Part shown: positions 1 through 8,116 of the stretch, in pieces | Position numbering within the stretch: the first letter of the stretch is position 1 | Layout of the letters: every line of letters starts with the position of its first letter | Assembly (NCBI GenBank): GCA_020636195.1 | Contig: JACJYH010000004.1 | Coordinates: 310,001 to 374,000 of the forward strand | DNA length: 64,000 nucleotides | Reading direction: 5' to 3' | Origin: Lewinellaceae bacterium | GTDB taxonomy: Bacteria > Bacteroidota > Bacteroidia > Chitinophagales > Saprospiraceae | Program-made: the position numbers and the translations under genes | Notes under the pieces: generated by a model | Told to the model about the DNA's origin: nothing | Database searches by the model: none | Seen by the model: the letters and a program-made list of their open reading frames with translations, nothing else

Positions 1-3000
1 AGTGATTGTGATTTCTGATGCTTTTTGGCCGGTATTCCAAATGAATGCATATGGAGCTGTACCACCTTGACCTAAAATCTCTAATGTATGCGTGCTTGGA
101 TTATAAGTGAGATTACCTTCGATTTTTGATGGAGACACTACATTAAAGTCATGTTGGATTGATAATCCTGCTATCAAATCGGTCACTGTCAACTGATAAT
201 TTCCATCAGCTAATCCCGAGATATGTGCATTTGTGCTTCCATTTGACCACGCATAACTAAACTGTCCTGTTCCTCCTGATACATTTGGATTTATAAGACC
301 GTCATTTTCACCATAACAATTGGAAGGTCTGATTTCAGGACTTAACTCAAGTGGTGATAAAATATCCACGTGCAACGGTTGTGCGTCAATATGGATTTCT
401 TTGAGTGTTTCATCTGAAGACAGCATAGGAAGTGGATAATCATTGAAAACAACACTTGCGAAATTTCCTACTTGACCGATGACTTCAAATTCTAATGTGA
501 ACAAACTATTCCCTTCCACAATATCTATACCATCGATACTACCATCAGCCCAAGTAAATGTGATCACGTCATCACCGTACTTCATAGGTCTAGCAAAATT
601 ATCGGTGCCCAATGAAGGCAATCCAAAATGGCTAATACCCGTAAATTTAAGGGTAGCAGGGTCAAAATGGATGCTGCCTTCCATCGAAGTCAACCCTTCA
701 AATTGATGTGCTTTGATAGGCATATGAACGACTCCATCAGGTGTTGCGTAGATTTGAGCCGGATATAACTTCAAACTGTCTGACGTAATTCTTGTATGAG
801 GATCATCTCCAAACGAGCTTGCACCTGCATCATTGGTTTCATTCATGTCTCCAACTTTTATACCATAGAAATCCAAATTTTGGACATTTGATGCAATCTG
901 AGAAATTGAAACCGCCTCAGGAAATGCCTCAGTGAGCGGATTTGTTGTGGTGAAGGTGAAAGATTTTGGTATGAATCTCCATGATGTATTATTAGGGAAA
1001 GACTCTATCATTCTCAATTGCATTTGCTGCATCGCTACAATATCCAGTCCATTAACCAAACCGTCTCTATTCACATCTCCAGCTATCAAGTAGTATGGAT
1101 CTGTGATTGGTTGTACTTGTAATACATGTCTTTGAAGTACTACAATGTCCAAGGCATTGATACCATTGTAAGGATCATTATCCTTGAATGGGAAAACTTG
1201 CACATCAGAATGATAAGTTACATTACCAATAGAGTAATCACCAGACACATTTGACTTCACAGAATCCTGCATATCGCCTGATACATGTACCTCCGTATTT
1301 ACGATTGGTCTTTTATTATGGTGTGTTTCCAAATTACCGGAAACCAATAACATTGAAGGGATTGGGTCAATGCAAATATTGCCGGAAGATGTCTGTACAT
1401 TAAGTCTTTGCATTGATGCATTGAATGCTTCAATTTTTACAGGATCATCGCTGAAGAACACGTTGACAGGTACAGTAGATTCTTCCTTAATAGATGCTCT
1501 TATAAAGAACAATGTGGCGTCATCATCTAAAGTTTTACCTGTAGGACTTGACCATAAGAATCTTATGTGGTCATCAGCAATAAATTGATTATAACCTGAT
1601 TGAATAGCAGGATTAACCTGTTCAATAGCTTTAAAATGCACTTTTGACACATTGTTATTACGTATGGTAAAGTTACATGTCAAAACATCATCAAAATCTG
1701 CAACTCTCACAGGTATGATGACATCGGTTCCCACCATTCCACACGTCGTTTCAGGAATATAAAATGAGCAATCATGGCCTTTGGTGATCTCAATAGAGTG
1801 GCAGATTTGTGCACTTCCACAGGTATTTGTGGCAGTCAAACAAACATTATAAGTACCCTGACTAAATGAAGCTGTTGGGTTAGTTGTTTCATGTGTGCTG
1901 CCTGATACAGGTAAACCGCCATTGAAATTCCACGAATAAGAATTGGCATTAGTGGTTGTATTTGTGAAAAAGACTAAATCTCCTGACACATTAAAGGTAA
2001 ATGAAGGCACTGGTTTTGGACATGATGCTTGTACAAGTTTTGAACAGGTCTTGTAGTGATATTGTGCCGGATCGTAATAATTTACAGATACCAAACCAGA
2101 GTAACTTCCATTTACAAGTGGAATCTGAATAGTATTTCCGGTTCCTAAAACATTTGACGTATTTGGATCAATCCACCTCACATCTGTGTAATTGGACGGA
2201 ATACTCAACGTTATAACATTGCCTGATGTTGTGCTAGAAATTGTACCGGCACATTGGTTAGGATTACACACATAGATATTTTTACAGCACATATGCCATA
2301 CTCCATTTTCATAATATTTGATGCTGAAAGTGTGGGTTGCACAAGAGAATCCTGTCAAGGAATACACTACTTGAGTCTGCCCAACGCTGCCTATAGTTGT
2401 TCCTGTAGTTTCGTTTGTCCATGTCAATTGTGACACGTCAGAACCCGTATAGCTCAATACTATGGCATCCCCATCAGGATTGTATTTGTAATCTATCACA
2501 TTATTACAGTTTGTTGGTGGGCAGATTTCAACCCATTTGCAGCAAACTCTCCAGCAATTGCTTCCGGGATAATAGTAATATACAGATACTGGGCGGCTTT
2601 GGCATGTCCATCCGGCAGGTAATACAAATTCACCATTTGGTATCTGCGTATGATTATCATCAAATTGCCATGAAATTGAAGAAGCTCCCGGAATATTCAA
2701 AGAAAAATGATACGAATTTGTCGCAGCATTGAATGTATAATCTATGGCATTTTCACAAGTGATTGGTGGACAAATCGTTATACGACGTGAACATACTCTC
2801 CAACATTGACTGAAGCTATCAAAATAGTGTACAACAATTGTTTTTTCTTGACAAACCCAATTTGATGGTAAGTAAAAGTACCCATTTGGTAATGATACTG
2901 ACCCTTCCTCGAAGTACCATGTAGCAGACTGTGCACCCTGAACATTGAGGGTAAATTGATATTTGTTTCCTGCTTCGATGTAGGCATACTGAATGGCGGT

Positions 3001-4836
3001 TTCACAATTGACTGGTGGACAAATAGTGACTATTTTTGAGCAAACACGGTAACACTGCGAACTGATATCAAAGTAATATACGGAAACTGTGAGATTTCTA
3101 CAAGTCCAATTTGACGGCACATAAAATTCTCCGTTTGGTAATATGGTGTTTGTCTCTTCAAATTTCCATAACACAGCACCGCCATAAGAATTGGCTAAAG
3201 TGAACACAAATTTATTCGTGCTGCTATTGTATTGATAAGAAATGGCAGTTTGACAATTGATAGGAGGGCAGATAGTCACTCTTTTAGAACAAACACGCCA
3301 ACAGTTAGTAGAAGTATCTTTATAATATACAGAGACCGTTCTATCTTGACAAGTCCAGTTGGAAGGCACGTAAAACTGGCCATAGGGTAGGCTGGTATTA
3401 GTTTCTTCAAACTTCCAAGACAGATTGGTCGCATACGGATTTGAAAATGTAAATTGATACACATTTGATGATGCTACATAATTGAAACTGATGTTGTTTT
3501 CACAACCGGATGGCGGACAGAGATTTACATTTCTGCAACACAATGTCCAGCAGTTTGAAGATGTGTTAAAGTAACTGACAGTAACTGTAATATTTCTACA
3601 ATTTGCGGGTACATTATTGGGATCCAGTGGGACACCATCGGTATCATTTCGCCATGTGATGTTTTGATATTGAGATGTTGATCCTGAAAGGCTCAGGACG
3701 TAAACACCGTTAGTATATTGATATTGAATGAGGGTTTCGCAGTTGTTAGGAAGAGAAATGCACGACTGCTTACAACAAGATTTAATTTGTCCCGTGGTCA
3801 TATCTTCATAATCTGCACAGATATTGTAAGTTCCTGCGCCTTGGAAGAGTAAATTGACGTTAGGATTTGTTGAAAGGATGGTTGTGTTATATCTCCATTG
3901 TATAAATCTGTGGTAAGTACCACCCGAAAATACATAGTTGAATTTCAAGTCAGAACCATTGCCAGAATAATTCACAGCAATGGCATTCTCACAGTCTAAA
4001 GTATTTGATGTATTCAATGGTGTACAATTCATTGTCAACTGATACTTTGTAGTAGATGAAGAAAATCCATCAACGACAACATAGTACTTTCCTTCAGGTA
4101 AAGTCATTGTTATGTCCTCCGGAAACAAGCCAGTTTTTGTGCTGGATGCAAGACATTTTACTCTGTTGCATTCCGAGAGTAAAAATATATCTTGATTGTT
4201 TGTAAAACCTTTTAGGGAGAGTTGAACTCTAGAGATGGTTGCTACATTGAACTGATAGACTTTCTCTTTACCGATGTAGTTTGAATAATTACTACAATAT
4301 GGCCCTACAGAATTGTTGACTCCCAAAGTTGTAGAATCTGTAAGTGTTTTGTTGCATTCCAAAGTTTTTGCATTTGTACAAACAATCTGACCTGTATTTG
4401 GAGAGCAAGTCATACTCAAATTATACTTAGAAATGGCACCATTCCAACCATCTACCATAACATAGTAGGTTCCTGGTTCAAGGGTGACTGAGATAAATTC
4501 AGTAGTTACACTGGCAGGTTGGGTACTACTTGCAATACAATCACTCACTTGACTAGACCTTAGAAGGAAAAGGTCTAAATCATCAGTTAAATCCGCAATT
4601 TTTAATGAAATAGTGGAAGTTTGAGTCAATGTAAATCTATATGTCTTTTCTGGTCCCGTATAACCGGAGATGTTTGAACCACAATAACCACCTGTAATTA
4701 TATAAGTACCTGAATTTTCATTGGCATCTATATAATTTGTTGTACAACTGATCTGAGTAGCATTTGCAAAACAATCCAATTGTGCCGAAACCCAAAGAGC
4801 ATTTAACAATAAAATAAAAGTAAAAATCTGCTTCAT
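1..4836 (-). CDS. Giant secreted modular adhesin, 3' end outside window (PPC, Cys-rich modules, PKD, cohesin-like, dockerin-like, SprB)
   Basis: The frame is open without a stop from the ATG at 4836 to the left edge (at least 1612 codons). The N-terminus is a signal peptide (MKQIFTFILLLNALWVSAQ). Two PPC-like beta domains follow (about residues 20-145 and 150-270; motifs DDLDLFLL, PGTYYVMVDGW, EGKYYVVVDGF). Next come about seven Cys-rich modules of about 83 residues (C-W-R-V-C ... I-C-P-P), a PKD-like domain (about 940-1018), a cohesin-like beta domain (about 1026-1150), a dockerin-like pair (NGINALDIVVLQ and GDVNRDGLVNGLDIV, about 1217-1272), a second cohesin-like domain (about 1355-1470) and at least one SprB-type repeat (about 1495-1555). 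The composition is that of a surface adhesin or matrix protein. A T9SS C-terminal sorting domain is expected outside the window but cannot be seen. Ligand unknown. Confidence 0.9.
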   Translation of the reverse strand, partial: MKQIFTFILLLNALWVSAQLDCFANATQISCTTNYIDANENSGTYIITGGYCGSNISGYTGPEKTYRFTLTQTSTISLKIADLTDDLDLFLLRSSQVSDCIASSTQPASVTTEFISVTLEPGTYYVMVDGWNGAISKYNLSMTCSPNTGQIVCTNAKTLECNKTLTDSTTLGVNNSVGPYCSNYSNYIGKEKVYQFNVATISRVQLSLKGFTNNQDIFLLSECNRVKCLASSTKTGLFPEDITMTLPEGKYYVVVDGFSSSTTKYQLTMNCTPLNTSNTLDCENAIAVNYSGNGSDLKFNYVFSGGTYHRFIQWRYNTTILSTNPNVNLLFQGAGTYNICADYEDMTTGQIKSCCKQSCISLPNNCETLIQYQYTNGVYVLSLSGSTSQYQNITWRNDTDGVPLDPNNVPANCRNITVTVSYFNTSSNCWTLCCRNVNLCPPSGCENNISFNYVASSNVYQFTFSNPYATNLSWKFEETNTSLPYGQFYVPSNWTCQDRTVSVYYKDTSTNCWRVCSKRVTICPPINCQTAISYQYNSSTNKFVFTLANSYGGAVLWKFEETNTILPNGEFYVPSNWTCRNLTVSVYYFDISSQCYRVCSKIVTICPPVNCETAIQYAYIEAGNKYQFTLNVQGAQSATWYFEEGSVSLPNGYFYLPSNWVCQEKTIVVHYFDSFSQCWRVCSRRITICPPITCENAIDYTFNAATNSYHFSLNIPGASSISWQFDDNHTQIPNGEFVLPAGWTCQSRPVSVYYYYPGSNCWRVCCKWVEICPPTNCNNVIDYKYNPDGDAIVLSYTGSDVSQLTWTNETTGTTIGSVGQTQVVYSLTGFSCATHTFSIKYYENGVWHMCCKNIYVCNPNQCAGTISSTTSGNVITLSIPSNYTDVRWIDPNTSNVLGTGNTIQIPLVNGSYSGLVSVNYYDPAQYHYKTCSKLVQASCPKPVPSFTFNVSGDLVFFTNTTTNANSYSWNFNGGLPVSGSTHETTNPTASFSQGTYNVCLTATNTCGSAQICHSIEITKGHDCSFYIPETTCGMVGTDVIIPVRVADFDDVLTCNFTIRNNNVSKVHFKAIEQVNPAIQSGYNQFIADDHIRFLWSSPTGKTLDDDATLFFIRASIKEESTVPVNVFFSDDPVKIEAFNASMQRLNVQTSSGNICIDPIPSMLLVSGNLETHHNKRPIVNTEVHVSGDMQDSVKSNVSGDYSIGNVTYHSDVQVFPFKDNDPYNGINALDIVVLQRHVLQVQPITDPYYLIAGDVNRDGLVNGLDIVAMQQMQLRMIESFPNNTSWRFIPKSFTFTTTNPLTEAFPEAVSISQIASNVQNLDFYGIKVGDMNETNDAGASSFGDDPHTRITSDSLKLYPAQIYATPDGVVHMPIKAHQFEGLTSMEGSIHFDPATLKFTGISHFGLPSLGTDNFARPMKYGDDVITFTWADGSIDGIDIVEGNSLFTLEFEVIGQVGNFASVVFNDYPLPMLSSDETLKEIHIDAQPLHVDILSPLELSPEIRPSNCYGENDGLINPNVSGGTGQFSYAWSNGSTNAHISGLADGNYQLTVTDLIAGLSIQHDFNVVSPSKIEGNLTYNPSTHTLEILGQGGTAPYAFIWNTGQKASEITIT
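2521..3516 (-). repeat. Four coding tandem modules with an exact 249-bp period
   Basis: The codon for the first Cys of the ICPP motif falls at 2521, 2770, 3019, 3268 and 3517, so four consecutive modules are each exactly 83 codons long. Each carries LP-x-G-x-F-x-[LV]-P, then W-x-C-[QR], then VYY or VHYF, then C-[WY]-R-V-C and ICPP. More divergent modules flank the array on both sides (roughly 3517-3759 and 2266-2520), with periods of 243 and 255 bp. The unvarying length beside clear sequence divergence suggests a folded unit held at fixed size. The conserved Cys residues could form disulphides. Confidence 0.85.
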
Positions 4837-5457
4837 TTTTAAAATTTAATTTAAATAATCAATAATCTAACCGTGATAAATGTTATATCAAGGTCAAAAA
4901 AAACAACCAAAAATTAAAGGGAAATGAAAAGTCAGAATAATTCTTAATGAAATATCTTGAACTAAGACGTAATATATATAACAAAGTTAACATAATTTTT
5001 TAATATATTTCACTTTTTTTAAAAAATTAATTTCAAATTCAGGGAAAACCAGCTAATTTTTTTGATGCGGTGTGCAATGAACGTGTTTTTCAGCGCCTAT
5101 CTAACAACATATTTTAACATTTGGTGTGTTTGCTTGGTATTAGAGTAAGTTTAAAAATTATCCTTTAGCAAGAAAATGTTTTATTTTGGCTACAAATTCG
5201 TTAAATTTTTTGTCGAATTGCCCACATTCGACCGCAAAATTTGCCTTTTTTCGCCCAAAATAATTCCATTCTATTGTCCAAAAACAAAATTTAAACTACT
5301 CTTAGTAGAATTTCTCTAGATCAATTAAAAAGCCAAATATTTGAATAGTTAAAAAAACATTACACTTGTTGAGGCGTTACAGTCAAAATCATTTGGATGA
5401 CCATGTCGTTTATAAATTGGCAACTTGCAATGCTATTGATGTTTCAAGTCTCTTCAA
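4837..5457. other. Intergenic region of about 620 bp between divergent genes
   Basis: No credible ORF was found. It holds one copy of the dispersed 161-bp repeat (5142-5302). It also holds a match on the minus strand to the Bacteroidota -7 element (TAACTTTG, at 4982-4989), which could serve the adhesin gene 146 bp downstream. No matching -33 TTG was seen there, so this promoter call is weak. The rest is AT-rich with no further structure that I could recognise. Confidence 0.5.
5142..5302 (-). repeat. Dispersed palindromic repeat, copy 1 (MITE-like)
   Basis: This copy lies in reverse orientation relative to the other three at 16762, 50319 and 52336. Its ends are AGAGTA/TACTCT-like inverted repeats. 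The centre carries the hairpin TCGAAT-GTGGGCA-ATTCGA, and the two arms pair imperfectly over the whole length. It has lost one base near its start relative to the other copies (AGAGTAGTTT instead of AGAGTATGTTT). No clear target-site duplication was seen. Confidence 0.8.
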
Positions 5458-6381
5458 ATGCTTGATCTATTCCGTTTGCAATATGAGCATAATGAAGTGT
5501 ATAGAAACTATTGTAATTCATTAGGAATTGATAGCCAATCGGTCAATCATGAGAGTCAAATCCCATATTTGCCAATATCTGCCTTCAAGTACCATAATGT
5601 ACAAACTGGAGTTTTTATACCTGAAATTTGTTTTTACTCAAGTGGTACAACGAATAGTGTTCAAAGATCTAAACATTGTATAAGACATCTTTCATCGTAC
5701 TTATCTCATACAGAAAGATTGTGGAACACCGCTTTTGGATCAGTGGAGGATTATTGTTTTTTGGCGCTTTTGCCCGGATACTTAGAGCGTGAAGGTTCTT
5801 CATTGATCGCCATGATGCATCATTTTATACAAAGATCGAAATATACCCAAAGCGGCTTTTTTTTAAATGAATTCGATAAGTTACGAGAAGTGCTAAAGTA
5901 TAATGAACTCCAAAATATACCAACCGTACTTTTTGGTGTAAGTTATGCACTTTTGGATTTTAGTCATTGCTTGGATTTTACATTAGGCAACGTGATGGTG
6001 ATGGAAACTGGAGGTATGAAAGGCACTAGAGAAGAACTACCGAAGGTGCAATTACACAAAATCCTAATGGATGGCTTTGGAGTGCAGCGCATATACTCTG
6101 AGTATGGAATGACTGAATTGATGTCTCAAGCGTATTCAAAGGGAAATGGATTATTCGAACCGTCATCAACTCTAAAAGTTCACACTCGTCAAATCAATGA
6201 TCCTTTAGAAAGAGAAATGATAGGAAAGCCAGGAATAATAGCCATATGTGACACTGCAAATATTGACTCAGCATGCTTTATTCTCACCGGAGATATCGGC
6301 GTCATACATACATCCGGAGAATTTGAAATAGTCGGACGTTTGGACAACAGTGAACTTCGCGGATGTAATTTATTGGTATAA
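5458..6381 (+). CDS. LuxE/PaaK-like acyl-protein synthetase family protein
   Basis: The 307-residue product has the pattern of the LuxE acyl-protein synthetase family, part of the adenylate-forming enzyme group. It shows an FYSSGTT phosphate-binding motif near residue 60, METGGMKGTREE near 181, YGMTEL near 219 and a terminal GRLDNSELRGCNL. Such enzymes activate a carboxylate with ATP and pass the acyl group on. The true substrate here is unknown. There are no luxC, luxD or luxAB genes nearby, so light production is not implied. The start is uncertain. Six in-frame codons upstream of this ATG (CFKSLQ) look like family sequence, but a TGA at 5437-5439 closes the frame. Related proteins usually carry about 20-25 more N-terminal residues. 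Confidence 0.75.
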   Translation: MLDLFRLQYEHNEVYRNYCNSLGIDSQSVNHESQIPYLPISAFKYHNVQTGVFIPEICFYSSGTTNSVQRSKHCIRHLSSYLSHTERLWNTAFGSVEDYCFLALLPGYLEREGSSLIAMMHHFIQRSKYTQSGFFLNEFDKLREVLKYNELQNIPTVLFGVSYALLDFSHCLDFTLGNVMVMETGGMKGTREELPKVQLHKILMDGFGVQRIYSEYGMTELMSQAYSKGNGLFEPSSTLKVHTRQINDPLEREMIGKPGIIAICDTANIDSACFILTGDIGVIHTSGEFEIVGRLDNSELRGCNLLV

Positions 6382-6400
6382 AACCGATATCCGTATAGAA

Positions 6401-6547
6401 TTACATATATTTGAATATCAAATAAATAAGCAAAATAATAACTAATGTTGTAATGATAGCAACGCGGTAAAACTTCTTTTCATCAGCCTTGTCTTGTGCG
6501 GTTTCACCTGCTCTTTTGTACGGATTCTTTACTCTATATTTTGACAT
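6401..6547 (-). CDS. Small single-pass membrane protein, 48 aa
   Basis: An ATG at 6547 opens a 48-codon frame ending in TAA at 6401-6403. The first half is charged (MSKYRVKNPYKRAGET, then alternating K, D and E). The second half is one hydrophobic helix rich in I, L, V and T, ending in KYM. This layout suggests a membrane anchor with a cytoplasmic basic N-terminus. It fills the gap between era (same strand, 86 bp upstream) and the LuxE-like gene. No family is recognised. The clean start, amphipathic layout and fit to the gap support it as a real gene. Confidence 0.6.
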   Translation of the reverse strand: MSKYRVKNPYKRAGETAQDKADEKKFYRVAIITTLVIILLIYLIFKYM

Positions 6548-6633
6548 GATTGAATATATTTGAAGCCACTAAGTTAGTTAGAATTTTAGAATCCAAAGTA
6601 TTTTTTTGTAGATTAAAATTCTAGCAGCATTTG

Positions 6634-7533
6634 TCACTGGTCGTATCCAAAGTGGGAAAGCAATTGTTTGTCATCTCTCCAATTTTCTTTGATCTTCACT
6701 TTCAAATCCAAAAAAACATGAATCTCGAAAAACTTTTCAAGTCCTTCTCGGGCTGCAATTCCCAATTTTTTAATGGACTGTCCATTTTTACCAATTAAAA
6801 TTGGTTTTTGGGATTTTCTGTCCACATAAATGTCTGCATAGATTTTTAATAGAGGTTGGGCGCTTTCTCGATCTTCCTTAAAAGCATGGACAACTACTTC
6901 AGTAGAATATGGCACCTCTTGTTTATAATTTTTAAAAATACTTTCTCTGATAATTTCTGATGCAAAAAATCTTTCGGACCTATCGGAAATATCTTCCTTG
7001 GAAAAATAGGGTGGAGAAAGGGGAAGGTCATTGATAATGGCGGTGAACACAGCATCAACTGAAACATTCTGCTCCGCAGATATTAAAAATGAGCGATCAA
7101 AATGAATCTTTGAATTCCATTCTTCTACCAATGATGGCGCAATATCGGTTTTGTCTTGATCTATTTTATTGATGATTAAGTATTTTGGACAACTCACTGT
7201 CTCTAATGCTTGGAGTAATTTTTCATCTCCTGAATATTTTTCATAAATATCTGTCACAAACAGGATGATGTCTGCATCTTCAAATGAAGAATAAGCAAAT
7301 CGATTCATAGATTCTTGCATACCATAATGGGGAGTGACCATCACACCGGGAGAATCAGAAAAAACGATTTGAAAATCTTCATCATTGAATAGGGTAATGA
7401 TCCTGTGACGGGTGGTTTGTGGTTTACTCGTCACGATGCTCACTTTTTGTTGCATGAGCGCATTCAGCAGTGTGGACTTTCCCACGTTGGGTTGGCCAAC
7501 GATGTTGACATATCCTGACTTATGATCTTCCAT
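6634..7533 (-). CDS. era: GTPase Era, ribosome small-subunit assembly
   Basis: Era binds the 3' end of 16S rRNA and acts in 30S maturation. From the ATG at 7533 the product has 299 residues, the usual size. G1 is GQPNVGKST (residues 13-21), G3 is DSPG, G4 is NKID and G5 is SAE. A C-terminal KH domain carries the conserved stretch PILIGKNGQSIKKLG. The frame extends 13 codons further upstream to 7572, but those residues are not Era-like and lie inside the upstream gene. The chosen start overlaps the 3' end of that gene by 14 bp, which suggests translational coupling. Confidence 0.95.
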   Translation of the reverse strand: MEDHKSGYVNIVGQPNVGKSTLLNALMQQKVSIVTSKPQTTRHRIITLFNDEDFQIVFSDSPGVMVTPHYGMQESMNRFAYSSFEDADIILFVTDIYEKYSGDEKLLQALETVSCPKYLIINKIDQDKTDIAPSLVEEWNSKIHFDRSFLISAEQNVSVDAVFTAIINDLPLSPPYFSKEDISDRSERFFASEIIRESIFKNYKQEVPYSTEVVVHAFKEDRESAQPLLKIYADIYVDRKSQKPILIGKNGQSIKKLGIAAREGLEKFFEIHVFLDLKVKIKENWRDDKQLLSHFGYDQ

Positions 7534-8113
7534 TCTCGATATACTTGATTTCTTTTTTAATAATATGGGCAACTTCTTGGACTAAGTATTCTGGTTTTTT
7601 ATCACGCCAAGACATCAATTGAAGCTGTCCTTTCCAATGCACGTAGTAATCTAATCTATATTTCTTGAACTCTTGCGCTACATGATCTTGCATTTGTACC
7701 AAAGCAACCCAACCTTTCTCATCACGGACGTCAATGTACCACTCTTCAAAGTAACTGTCATCGTCACCATGATAATTCAGCACATTTTCAACTATCAGAA
7801 TAAACTTTGATATCCCATTTTTCATCAATGGATCTACAATGTCACGCTTTAAGAACATGATATCATTGCCAATAGCGTCATTCCATTCTCCTATGAGCTC
7901 AATGACACAAAAATGTTTACCATAGTCGCAGTAAAGTATTTTACAATACAATGTTTCGGAACCGAATTCGTCCCATTGTGGATGAATGACATAATTATAT
8001 ATGCGATTAGAAAACGTAAATTCGCTGTAAGTTCGGCGATAAAATGGCGATTTGGGATCTCTCTCAGCTTGATACTCATCCCTCCATCCGTGCCAAGGTT
8101 CTATATCATGCAT
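7520..8113 (-). CDS. Conserved hypothetical protein between S9 peptidase and era
   Basis: The 197-residue protein has no signal peptide or membrane segment. It is rich in aromatic and acidic residues (YHGDDDSYFEEWYID, LDYYVHWKGQLQLMSW). It starts MHDIEPWHGWRDEY and ends KYIENGRS. The gene begins 3 bp after the stop of the S9 peptidase gene and overlaps the era start by 14 bp, so the three genes are almost certainly co-transcribed. No family is recognised and no function is proposed. The tight coupling to era makes a cytoplasmic housekeeping role more likely than an accessory one. Confidence 0.8.
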   Translation of the reverse strand: MHDIEPWHGWRDEYQAERDPKSPFYRRTYSEFTFSNRIYNYVIHPQWDEFGSETLYCKILYCDYGKHFCVIELIGEWNDAIGNDIMFLKRDIVDPLMKNGISKFILIVENVLNYHGDDDSYFEEWYIDVRDEKGWVALVQMQDHVAQEFKKYRLDYYVHWKGQLQLMSWRDKKPEYLVQEVAHIIKKEIKYIENGRS

Positions 8114-8116
8114 TTT

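Noticed and set aside
1020..1185. Cellulosome component because of the dockerin-like pair
   Set aside because: No glycoside hydrolases or scaffoldin are present, and dockerin-like modules are common in surface proteins of this phylum.
5458..6381. A bioluminescence (lux) gene
   Set aside because: LuxE-like enzymes occur widely without luciferase, and no luxA, luxB, luxC or luxD gene is near.
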